This document shows positions 55,385 through 64,000 of a DNA stretch of 64,000 bases, in pieces. This stretch comes from Maratus speciosus. Taxonomy: Eukaryota > Arthropoda > Arachnida > Araneae > Salticidae. The notes under the pieces are model-generated. The model had not been told where the DNA came from. It was given only the letters and a program-made list of their open reading frames with translations, and did no database searches. How positions within the stretch are numbered: the first letter of the stretch is position 1; every line of letters starts with the position of its first letter. The stretch lies in NCBI GenBank assembly GCA_963932465.1, contig OZ010788.1:666646484-666710483 (forward strand), read 5' to 3'. The translations under genes and the position numbers were made by a program.

Positions 55385-55684
55385 TTCGTTTATTAAAATG
55401 CAATCGGTCTGCCAAGTCATACCTTGATCGAAAACACCTGAAAACCCGATTTTAGCGGCTGACTCGTAGGTTTACCATTGTGGTTTCCTGCACCAAAAAG
55501 GTATGAAGACATGGAGGACTGAAAGCATGAAAACACAATGGTAAACCTATGAATCGGGTTTTCAGGTGTTTTCCACCAAGATATGATTTGGCAGACCGAT
55601 TGTGTTTTAATATGCGAATCAAGATTTAACCAATCCTAGAATTTCATCCTTGAACTCGATGAGGTGATTGTCTCTGCTACCGGC
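55319..55684. repeat. Tail-to-tail inverted repeat (hairpin), arms about 160 bp
   Basis: The left arm 55319-55486 and right arm 55533-55684 are inverted copies (about 85-90 percent by eye), with a loop of about 46 bp. Both arms carry the GLVKS tail, its TGA, then AATCGGTCTGCCAA and CACCTGAAAACCCGATT as shared 3' sequence. No TTAA or TA target duplication was found. Transcription from either side would give a long double-stranded hairpin RNA. Confidence 0.75.
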
Positions 55685-55934
55685 ACCCGGTCTATTACAT
55701 TTTCTACTCCCGTGGCCTAGTCACCCATATTACGCACAGTGCGAAATCTGTGATATAATTATTACTAGAAACTATAAAGAAATACAAAACCGCTTTACTT
55801 TGTATTTTTTATTCTTATTTGTTTGTTTAGTAGTTTTCACACAATTTATGTAATTTGAAGTGCACGGCAACTTTCCCACAAAAATAAAATAAGTTAAATA
55901 CATGATGAATACAACTCCCTAAAATATAAAACTA
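55685..55934. other. No feature seen
   Basis: AT-rich sequence after the hairpin, including a poly-pyrimidine stretch. A 61-codon frame is not convincing. Confidence 0.35.
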
Positions 55935-56215
55935 AAAATCGGACATCTCTCGGACATCAACAATATAATTCAATTTGAAGAGATGGTTTAACGTTTTCTT
56001 TATCCCGATCCTTTTAGAGTTTCCCCAAGGGAATCCTTTACGCAACCCTTCAGCAACTATTGACAAGAAGTGATTAAACCAAAATCTAGAAAACTCACTG
56101 GCCTTATAAATTGGATTATTTTTATTTATAAGGACCATATTTTACAAAAAGAACAAACACAAAAATAAAAGAAAGAATTGGAAAACAGCATATCCTGAAT
56201 TTTATTTTTCAATCA
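55935..56215 (+). repeat. Mod-C copy 4
   Basis: CGGACATCTCTCGGACATCA, AATTCAATTTGAAGAGAT, CCCCAAGGGAATCCTTTACG, CAACCCTTCAGCAACTATTG, then CACTGGCCTTATAAATTGGA and TTACAAAAAGAACAAACAC. A 68-codon minus frame over it is not shared by the other copies. Confidence 0.6.
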
Positions 56216-56392
56216 CAAGTAATTAAAATGTGTTTTCGAATTGTTTTTATTGTCCTGAAATTTACGCTTCTATTTTCTTTAAAATATTGTTCGTTTCATT
56301 TAGATATTTCAAAAACTTATAAACGCAAAAAGGTTTGTATCACATACTTGCTTTTGTAAGCCAGACATTATACACTCTTGTATTAACCCTTG

Positions 56393-56882
56393 AACTCCCA
56401 CAGCGCGAATTCGTACTAAACCAAAATTTAAAATGTTGGCGTTTTTTGAAAACATGCTTTCGTTAACTTCTAATTTTCGTTAACAAAATGAAAATTTTGA
56501 TAAAAATGAATGTCGCAGTTCAATTCTTCATTAAATTTTGTATAGCAATTACGTGTTACATATCATTATCCATCTTTTGCCAACAAAGTTATACGCAGTT
56601 GAATTTATGGAATCACAAATCGTACTAATGTGGAATGTGCGAATGCTGGAACGAAGTATGGATAGGGTTGCCAATTTGGCCCTCTTTTTTTAATTCAAAA
56701 ATTCGAATTTATACCGGAAATTTGATAGAAGAATAAAACACTTACTTTACTTTATGAAATCGTGTAATCTCTGTCATTAAATAAAGAAAAGAATATGATA
56801 GAAAATTTCTGGTATGAATGCAATATTTCGGAATAAAAAACGGACCAAACTGGCAGCCTTGCGCATGGGGTCGACGAGTTAA
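56393..56882. mobile_element. TTAA-18 element with FB-2 nested
   Basis: TTAACCCTTGAACTCCCAC with AGCGCG faces GCGCATGGGGTCGACGAGTTAA, a weak inverted match beside intact TTAA sites. FB-2 (56666-56860) sits near the right end. Confidence 0.5.
56666..56860. mobile_element. FB-2 foldback copy 4
   Basis: GGTTGCCAATTTGGCCC faces CCAAACTGGCAGCC. ATTTATACCGGAAATTT faces AAATTTCTGGTATGAATG, with TGTCATTAAATAAAGAAAA in the middle. It is a clear example of the family. Confidence 0.7.
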
Positions 56883-57081
56883 ATATTCTTCTCTCATATG
56901 AAATAAATAATAAATACACAGCTGGCCTTCGGTACAAAGTACATAAGTACCTCAAAGCTTTTTTTTCACTACTTTTCAGTTTTTTTATTCTGACTCATTA
57001 TTATTTACAATATTTTTGGTTCGATTTGACAGTTTATGAAAAACATACACGCAAAATGTTCTCTTTTTGAAATTTATTTTA

Positions 57082-57290
57082 CAGGGTTCGCACACTTCTA
57101 CCATAATTTTTTTAATGTTTTTTGCAATTTTTTAAATGTTATTTAACTGAAAAATTTCTTTCAAGTTCTATGCTTCAATGCGGTGATTAAAAATTACATG
57201 CTTTAAATATTAAATAGAAATGTTCTCCTCATTACTAGTGATGCAAGAAAACTTAAAAATGCCAAGGACTGTGTGAACTTTAATTTTTAG
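57082..57290. mobile_element. Possible hAT-like relic
   Basis: CAGGGTTCGCACACTTCTAC on the left; CAAGGACTGTGTGAACTT on the right gives a short inverted match (GTTCGCACA / TGTGTGAAC). Target duplications are not evident. Confidence 0.35.
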
Positions 57291-57374
57291 TAAGCTGAAG
57301 ATCATACATTCTTACATTAAATGCATCTCTCTCACACAAAATAAGTAATAAATATATGTTTTAAGTACAAATAC

Positions 57375-57670
57375 ATAAAATTAGACATATTCCAGACATT
57401 AAGTATATAATTTAAACTTGAAGAGATAGCTTAGTATTCCTCATTTTTTTTCGTTTTAAAAAAATTCCCAGTGGAATCTTTTGCGCAACTATTGACATGA
57501 AGCAATTAAATCACAATCCAGATAATTCACTGTCCTTATAAATTGGATTCTTTTTTTATTTTCTCTGTTAAGGACTATCTTTTACAAAAGGAACAAACAC
57601 AAGAATAATTGGATGAATTGAAAAACAACACATCTTGAGCTTATTTTTCAATCACAAGTAATTAAAATTG
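57375..57670 (+). repeat. Mod-C copy 5
   Basis: TTAGACATATTCCAGACATT, AATTTAAACTTGAAGAGAT, TCCCAGTGGAATCTTTTGCG, CAACTATTGACATGAAGC, TTAAATCACAATCCAGATAA, then CACTGTCCTTATAAATTGGA and CTTTTACAAAAGGAACAAAC. Confidence 0.6.
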
Positions 57671-58437
57671 TTTTTCGACTGCCTAGTATTTCTTCCATTG
57701 TTTTCTACTTTACTGATTCCTTATTTTCACTTAAGTTATTTTTCGTTTTAATTTGACATTTATTGAAGTACCGTTAAAGTAAACAACTCTTCACAAAATT
57801 GGTTTTGAAATTTGGATATCATCATTATTATGTTTGTAATAAGTACGTATTTAAATATTCAACACAAAACATATCTTTTAGCAAATGTGTACAGATGATT
57901 TTCTTAATATTCATGAGTGTAAATAATTTAATCAAAGTTATTTTTTTTAATTTTATGGTACAAGTACAAAAATGTCTTTGCATTTTACTAAAAATAATTA
58001 AAATAATAATAATTATTATTGTAACAGCTTTGAAATCGTTGTCAATAATTACATCACAGTTATTTTAATTTTATGATACAAGCACAAACATTTCTTTATA
58101 TTTTACTAAAAATAATTATAATAATATTTATTTTTATTGTTGTAAAAGCTTTGAAATCATTGTCAATAATTATATCACATTTTTTTCTTTTTTTTTTTTA
58201 TGATACAAACGTAAAAATCCCTTTACGTTTACCGCCGCGGCGAGCGGCCCATCTTCGTCCGCAGTACTTTATTCTTCTACTCTAGTCCGACTCTTTTGCG
58301 GAAGCAAAATACGCAGGTCCCCAGTCACGTCCCGAGTATAAGACTCTCTAGCGAAAGCGAGGTTGAAAAAACAAAATTCAGAAATTGAAACCGGACAAAT
58401 TTAAAAAGGAAATTACACAAATTATGAAGCTACCGAA

Positions 58438-58839
58438 CGACTCCTAGCTGCTTCGAGTCCATTATTAGAGCAGCAGTCTTGTATACTGTGGTCCCGGGTT
58501 CGATTCCTGGCTCTGGCTAATTTTTCACTCCAGTTGGGTTTATTGTATTTATTGTATGTATGTCTATAAAATATTTATATATACCTTTAACCCCTTCGCG
58601 ACGGGAGCCTTTTACGAAATGTTTATTACTTTGCTACCGGTTTTAAAAAACAGAAGTCTGTGCCTATTCAAATCGGGAAAATGCTCGGATTAAATAAGGC
58701 AAATTTTACAGTAAAATTTTACTGGTGAGGATAAACGAGGATCCTTAGGCCTATTTCCGGCACGTATACGTGTCGCTCGTCCCCAAGGGGTTAACTGTTG
58801 AATGCAGGCGTTATTTATGTGTGTATGTGTGTTTTAATA
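58438..58839 (+). repeat. 198-bp tRNA-like unit 1, split by a TTAA-1 MITE
   Basis: 402 bp here. Removing the 200-bp MITE and one TTAA leaves exactly 198 bp, the length of units 2 and 3. The tRNA-like part is as in unit 2. Confidence 0.85.
58587..58794 (-). mobile_element. TTAA-1 MITE copy 7, with proven empty site
   Basis: TTAACCCCTTCGCGACGGGAG to CGCTCGTCCCCAAGGGGTTAA. Units 2 and 3 of the host array read ATACCTTTAACTGTTGAATG at the same place, with one TTAA. The insertion therefore duplicated TTAA and nothing else, the rule for piggyBac-type transposition. Confidence 0.95.
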
Positions 58840-59037
58840 CGACTCCTAGCTGCTTCGAGCCCATTATTAGAGCAGCAGTCTTGTATACTGTGGTCCCGGG
58901 TTCGATTCCTGACTCTGGCTAATTTTTCACTCCAGTTGGGTTTATTGTATTTATTGTATGTATGTCTGTAAAATATTTATATATACCTTTAACTGTTGAA
59001 TGCAGGCGTTATTTATGTGTGTATGTGTGTTTTAATA
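58840..59037 (+). repeat. 198-bp tRNA-like unit 2
   Basis: 58841-58922 is tRNA-like. TTAGAGCAGCAGTCTTGTATAC has a five-pair anticodon stem with loop CTTGTAT, whose centre TGT would read threonine codons. Then GGTCCCGGGTTCGATTCCTG gives a B box (GGTTCGATTCC) and a T arm. The D region has about nine extra bases and the acceptor strands do not pair, so this is a tRNA-Thr-derived SINE head, not a gene. The tail is rich in TATTTATTGTATGTATGT. Confidence 0.75.
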
Positions 59038-59235
59038 CGACTCCTAGCTGCTTCGAGCCCATTATTAGAGCAGCAGTCTTGTATACTGTGGTCCCGGGTT
59101 CGATTCCTGGCTCTGGCTAATTTTACACTCCAGTTGGGTTTATTGTATTTATTGTATGTATGTCTGTAAAATATTTATATATACCTTTAACTGTTGAATG
59201 CAGGCGTTATTTATGTGTGTATGTGTGTTTTAATA
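59038..59235 (+). repeat. 198-bp tRNA-like unit 3
   Basis: It differs from unit 2 by very few bases (for example TTTTACACTCC for TTTTTCACTCC). It ends exactly 198 bp after its start, after which the sequence changes to TATATTGTAGTGTGAGTG. The near identity suggests recent amplification of the array. Confidence 0.8.
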
Positions 59236-59820
59236 TATATTGTAGTGTGAGTGTTTATTATAAATCCCTTTACGCTTTACTAAAAATATTTAAAATTATA
59301 GTTATTATTATTGCAACAGCTTTGAAGTTATTTTCAATAATTACATCACAGTTATTATTATTTGTTTTGTACAAACTAAAAAATCTCTTTGCATTTTACT
59401 AAAAATTAATTAAAATAACAATTATTATTATTATTGTAACAGCTTTATCATTGCACATAATTTCAATGAAGTTATTTTTAATTTTATGATACAAACATAA
59501 AAATAGTTTCCCAATTTTTTAAAAAGTAATTAAAATAATAGTTATTATTATTACTGTAACAACTTTGAAGTCATTGTCAATAATTACATTACAGTTATGT
59601 TTTTTCTTCATTAAACAAACTCAAAAATCTCCTTATATTTTACTAAAAATACTTAAAATAATAGTTTCTACTATTATTGTAATAGTCTTGAAATCATTGT
59701 ACATAATTTCAACAAATTATTTTTTAATTTTATGAAACAAACGCAAAAATCTCTTCACATTTTTCTAAAAGTTAATTTTTGTTTTTATTGTAACAGCTTT
59801 GAAAACATACAATCATGAAT

Positions 59821-60547
59821 AAAAAAAAAAAAAAAAAGTGTTTCAGTAATATTTGTAATTTCAAATAATAGTATGACAGCTCTTTCTAAAAATAGTTATT
59901 ACTGAATGTTTTTTTTTCCTTTGGTTTGGCATTCCGCCACTTTATTCCTACTTTGTTTTATCTTGTTATTGATACCATGAATTCTCAGTTTATCAATATG
60001 ACGATAAAACAATGCTCATAAAAATACATAAAGAAAAATACATTTATATCTTGACGGCATTAAAACAAGCCCACACAAGTTATATGACTTAATATAACGA
60101 ATTTCATTGTTCAAAAATGTGCAAAACAATGTCACAGAATATATTATTGTAAGCAACTATAATAGAGAACATATGGCAATGGAAATGGACATAAATTGTG
60201 CATTTAATAAGGCGATGATTACCATACAAAAATACTGGTGGAAGTTAGCCCATGTGGTGACTCTACCACCAAAATAGTGAGATAAAATTCTTTCGTGCAT
60301 ATTCTACATCACTTTTTATTTTATTCTTATTAACCAATATATTTATATAGAAATATTAATCCTGTAAAAACCACAAAAATATAAATTTAAAAATCCCTCT
60401 TAAAATTTCTGGTGTCTTATCTTTAATATAAGGGTAAAAAACATAATTCTATAAATATAATTTATGCAAATTTTCGCATACTTAATAAAGATGAAATTTT
60501 CATTATAAAATTCCGGTGCCAATGTGGCAATTAGGGATTAAAATTAT
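59821..60547. other. AT-rich interval, probably part of a TTAA element
   Basis: TTTAATAAGGCGATGATTAC and AATACTGGTGGAAG at about 60205, and TTTCTGGTGTCTTATCT at about 60409, fit the common core. The right end is TTAACCCCTTGAAGGGCTG on the minus strand (TTAA 60583-60586). The left end is uncertain. Confidence 0.4.
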
Positions 60548-60568
60548 GTGATGCCGTGACGGCATCAC
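60548..60568. repeat. Perfect 21-base palindrome
   Basis: GTGATGCCGT-G-ACGGCATCAC, next to the TTAA end above. It is subterminal, as are the short palindromes of TTAA-2. Confidence 0.7.
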
Positions 60569-60844
60569 AGCCCTTCAAGGGGTTAATTAAAAATTTAAAA
60601 AAATGCAAAATCACAAATAAGAATGGTCTGATAGACTCATTCAAATTTCGCATCATGACAACGAAATACAAATTAATTGCCAAAACGAAAAACTCATACA
60701 AAGTATGCTAAGACGCATTGAATCGTTAATAAAAAACAAGGGGATGCACACTAAATATTAAATGTATCAATATTTTTTATATAACGTATTATTTCTTTAA
60801 TGTAACAAGATTTTAATGTAAATTATTCTAATATTTTCCACACC

Positions 60845-60917
60845 TCTGTATAAACCTTTCAGAGAATCATATATATTTTTTCGAAACAAAATAAAAATTC
60901 ATGCATTTAAGGGTTAA
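60845..60917 (+). mobile_element. TTAA-11 3' fragment
   Basis: CTGTATAAACCTTTCAGAG then AATCATATATATTTTTTCGA and CATGCATTTAAGGGTTAA match the right end of 42839-43117. The rest of the element is missing or too decayed. Confidence 0.6.
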
Positions 60918-61134
60918 GTCATGTGAATAATGGCGCCCTTCATTATTTTTAAGCCTCTGTGGAGCGCCTTTGTTTACCGAAAGGTTGGACTGGTCTATTT
61001 TACAGAACCATTTCGGTTCATAAAATTGGTTTAATTGATTTTTAATTCAGAACGTACGTTTCAAAACTAGTCTCATCTAAAATTTAAAAAATCGAGTTTT
61101 CTCTATCAAACCTGCATCGTAAAAACACTACATT

Positions 61135-61949
61135 CAGTGATGGCGAACCTCTTTAAGCCTGCGTGCCGAAATTTTCAAAATTATTATGTGCCAACATTCT
61201 AGCGTGCCAGAAACATTTTAATTTAGATGCAACCAGATGTTCCAATAACTATTTTTCACAGAATTTTTACGTAAATATTTTTGCACTTATCCTAAATTCG
61301 ATTCCTAACATATTTATTAGGCTGCATTTACTCAATAATACAGCCATGTCGCATCGAATATCATCGCTTTATTAATTTATAAATGAGTTTTCCTTTTATT
61401 GTATACTTCCGAATGAGATCATTTTTAGTTCGTAACATAGAAGCAGATTAAATAGATACGTATTATTTACACTAACAGTTAACATTCAATTTTCAAAGTT
61501 AAAGCCTAAATATTTTAAACTAAAAATAACTTAAAACCCTAAACCTAAATTAAATAAACCTAATCTGAAGTAGAAGAGTGTTAATTAGGTTTATTACTAT
61601 GCGAACTATATCTTAAAATCAATTTTTAAAAATAAAACCTTTGAAATTTGATAGAGAAGTAAAATTATTTGGAAAAAATAAGTTGAAGGGTTTGGCGAGA
61701 AAATAGCGCTATAGGGCGCTATCATTGAAATTTATAATACCTCAATTCATTCAAAAGTAACTTCTTATATTAAAGTAAATTATATACCTGTTACAAAAAA
61801 CTATATACTTGTTGTAGAAAAACATAAAATGGATTATTCTCCTTAAACTGAATATAATCTATAAGTTGTTTTTTTTTTTTTTTTGGCTTGCCAAAGAAGT
61901 TTTCTTGGGTGCCAAGTTCGGCTCGCGTGCCGTAGGTTCGCCATCCCTG
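61135..61949. mobile_element. hAT-type MITE, CAGTGATGGCGAACC ends
   Basis: 815 bp. CAGTGATGGCGAACCTC with GCGTGCCGAAAT faces GGCTCGCGTGCCGTAGG with TTCGCCATCCCTG. From memory, CAGNGNTGGCGAACC ends with GCGTGCC behind them mark a widespread hAT family. CACTAC lies near both borders, but the 8-bp duplication does not align cleanly. The frames inside (61163, 61883) are not transposase. Confidence 0.75.
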
Positions 61950-62415
61950 CACTACTGTCTGCAAAAAAACTAGTTTTATCGTGTAATTCTGGCATTGTAA
62001 AATCTTGGTTTACAATGAAAACCAACGGTTGCAGTCAGAGGTTTTTCGTGGTTTTCCAAAATTTGATTTTCAGCGTAAGGCGAGATTTGAAAACCACGGC
62101 CTCAATAATCTACTTATTAAAACCGATCTTATATTCAATCTCAGAAGGTAATCATGTTAATTTAAAGTTTTATTTGATAAATAATATACAGCTACAAGAG
62201 ATTCAATCATGTCCGTGGGCAGAAAATTAATAGCTGCTAAACACCGCAGCAGATGGTAAAAAAACTTTTAGTGTGAAAGAAAATGAATGCTTCTGAGATA
62301 ATGCCTCCATTCGAATAAACTTAGAAGAACTCATATGAATAAAACTATAATATTTTTTCTATCCATGACATAATATTTGATTAAAGTCAGTAAAGTTTTT
62401 CCTTATAATTCATAG
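61950..62415. other. Unassigned interval before the RT fragment
   Basis: It shows a plus-strand frame continuing out of the hAT end to 62230, without motifs. The upstream part of the reverse transcriptase is not found in any frame here. Confidence 0.35.
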
Positions 62416-63039
62416 CAGAGTGTTTCTAAATATATCTATATGTATATATTACCATCTTATATAGATATTGCATATTTTAAATCTTTAACTAACTTCATTA
62501 TCTATAATAATTATATATTGCAAGATAATACTTTATATTTACAGCATGTCGGTATACCACAAGGCGGTTGTACTTCCAGTTTACTCTCAGACTTATACTT
62601 ATCTCATTATGAACGCAATTTTACTAATAATAATCTACATTTATATCGTTATATTGATGACATCATTTTAATTGAAACTGATCAATCTGCAATTACTCGA
62701 TTTCCAGTTGATTATCCCACTAATTTGGAATTAACGGAAAACCTTTTATCTAACAATACAATTAACTTCTTAGATCTTAAAATTACAATAAAAGACAATA
62801 CAACAATCACAGATTTGTATGACAAACGTAAAGAATTTAAATTCACAGTTAATACATTTACAAATTTTAAATCTTGTCTACATCATTCTGTATTTCGTAA
62901 TATAATACTTAATCATTTATATAGAATAAAATGTTTATGTTCTTCTCCTCTAATTAACAATAATATTAAAAAACTAATTTATGATGCATTAAATCATGGT
63001 TTTCCAAAAAAATTCATATATTCATTAATATACAATTAG
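62416..63039 (+). pseudogene. Penelope-like reverse transcriptase fragment
   Basis: Open from a TAG at 62413-62415 to a TAG at 63037-63039; the first ATG is at 62440 (199 codons). From that ATG: HVGIPQGGCTSSLL.DLYLS (about residues 36-54) is the conserved RT region before the active site. YRYIDDIIL (about 69-77) holds the catalytic DD. NFLDLKITI (about 109-117) and LYDKRKEFKF (about 125-134) follow. IPQGG plus YIDD plus FLDL fit the Penelope-like/telomerase-like RT branch. The palm motifs with the first Asp, the fingers and any GIY-YIG domain are absent, so it is 5'-truncated. It has no internal stop. Confidence 0.75.
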
Positions 63040-64000
63040 TACTTTTCTTACATGATCTATAAACACAAATTAACACATGCGTAAACAAAATTCCAAAAAA
63101 ATTATAAAATAAAAAAAAAATATCTATAAAAAATTAAAAATTGTAAAATAATATAAAAAAATATTATAGGTTGGTTGGGTGGGTAGATGTTAGAGTACGG
63201 AGGAGGGTGGTGTTGTCTGGATAATACGCAATGGTTAATTATTTATTAAAAAAGCGGGGCTCTTGTATTATTACTATTTTTTTGTTATGTATTTTATGTG
63301 GATGTTGATTTGATATTTTATATGTAAGTTGGAGATTTTCATTAATATTATAATTAGCTTAATTATTCATTAATCTAATTTACAATTATTTGTTATTAAA
63401 TTTTAATTTACTAAGGACAATATCATATTAATTACTAATAGTATGCCACTCTTAGTTTAATGTTTTTGAATGTCCCATATTCATACTTTATGGATTTTTA
63501 TGGATGTCTGAAAATAATCCACATTCTATATTTGTGCGTTTTAAGTAATGGGATTTTAAGTATTATTTAACCTTCTATATACTTCCACATGTTTGTTATT
63601 TCCTGTTCATTTTATAAATATCTTATATATAATTCATTAAAAAATAATTTTTAGATAATTTTTAATAATTATTTATATTAATTATTACTAAATTTATTTT
63701 GTTTTATAGCATATAGATATATGCTATATATTATCAATGTTCTAACATTATTTAAACTCTTAGTTTAGTTTAAATAATTTAGCTAATAGAACATATTGTA
63801 TGCTTTTAAATTTTATTAACAATAGTTTTAAATACTTTGTGTGATTTATATTAGGTTTATAATTCTCTATATATAAGGATTTGTTTGGTTTTGCTGTTTA
63901 AACGGTTATTTACATTCACAAGCTTGCAAATTTTTATCTTGCGATAGATGTTTAATATAATTATTAATAGATGGCAGCACTAAAATTGTATCTTTCAGAT
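63040..64000. other. AT-rich 3' flank, no gene seen
   Basis: A GGTTGGTTGGGTGGGTAG tract at about 63171 is the only G-rich run. GCATATAGATATATGC at 63709 is a short palindrome. It may include the 3' untranslated part of the RT copy. Confidence 0.35.

Larger units (their letters stand above)
58228..59261 (+). mobile_element. Retroposon-like insert with 13-bp target duplication
   Basis: AAATCCCTTTACG occurs at 58215-58227 and again at 59262-59274, while other minisatellite units have this site once. The insert has a GC-rich head of about 210 bp (ACCGCCGCGGCGAGCGG, CGTCCCGAGTATAAGACTC) and three tandem 198-bp units with tRNA-like starts. One unit holds a TTAA-1 MITE. A long direct duplication with no terminal inverted repeats points to LINE-driven insertion. 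The head is unrecognised. Confidence 0.7.
57952..59820 (+). repeat. Minisatellite, unit about 120 bp, about seven units
   Basis: Units follow the pattern TTTTATGATACAAACG, AAAAATCTCTTT, TTTTACTAAAAATAATTAAA, (ATT)n, GTAACAGCTTTGAAATCATT, GTCAATAATTACATCACAG. Starts lie near 57952, 58069, 58198, 59361, 59483, 59607 and 59729. The third unit is split at 58228 by a 1034-bp insert and resumes at 59262. The short open frames within units are by-products. Confidence 0.8.

Noticed and set aside
58841..58922. Functional tRNA-Thr gene
   Set aside because: Anticodon arm and B box are good, but the D region is enlarged, the acceptor strands do not pair and no terminator-like T-run follows in place.
57799..59402. 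Frames of 70-89 codons in the minisatellite
   Set aside because: Hydrophobic by composition only (I, L, F, K); they follow the 120-bp unit and are not conserved between units.
61883..62230. 115-codon plus frame as a gene
   Set aside because: Its start lies in the right terminal part of the hAT-type element; no motif and no support downstream.

Overview
This window reads as AT-rich, non-coding animal nuclear DNA, most likely from an arthropod, with a chelicerate or insect possible. That placement is an inference. It rests on Penelope-like and mariner-type relics, tRNA-derived SINEs, Tigger, hAT and Harbinger-type ends, and many short TTAA-flanked elements of piggyBac type. I found no host protein gene with a convincing exon set, no rRNA and no functional tRNA. 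Nearly all short open frames lie inside repeats. The stretch behaves like intergenic DNA or a very large intron.

Layout. 1-2.2 kb: a minus-strand Penelope-like GIY-YIG tail and D-1 repeat pieces. 2.2-10.9 kb: two families of local direct duplications (Mod-A and Mod-B) with TTAA elements between them. 11.1-15.7 kb: a chain of TTAA elements that share target sites and nest up to three deep. 17.2-18.3 kb: a foldback split by a Harbinger-like element. 21.8-24.0 kb: a foldback split by further TTAA elements and a Tigger-like element. 24-31 kb: a SINE, more TTAA elements, D-1 and a Tc1-like element. 31.9-34.5 kb: three local tandem arrays. 35.8-42 kb: foldbacks, dispersed repeats and long AT-rich stretches. 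42.6-50.2 kb: another TTAA chain, an inverted two-element block, a mariner-like MITE and an inverted duplication carrying mariner transposase ends. 51-57.7 kb: more TTAA elements, a SINE, a GC-rich hairpin with a short coding-like tail, and copies of Mod-C. 57.9-59.8 kb: a minisatellite holding a retroposon-like insert made of 198-bp tRNA-like units, one of which carries a TTAA element. 61.1-63.0 kb: a hAT-type element and a Penelope-like reverse transcriptase fragment.

The strongest pattern is that about twenty families of short TTAA-flanked or foldback elements have different ends. Many of them nevertheless share an AT-rich core: a motif close to TTAAATAAGGCGAATTTTAC, usually with an ACCAG or CTGGT block near it. 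They also insert next to or inside one another at TTAA. Several insertions can be proved inside the window, because a repeat copy elsewhere keeps the empty site. Family names (TTAA-1 and so on, FB, CAG, D, Mod) are working labels for this window only. All identities come from reading by eye; no search was run.
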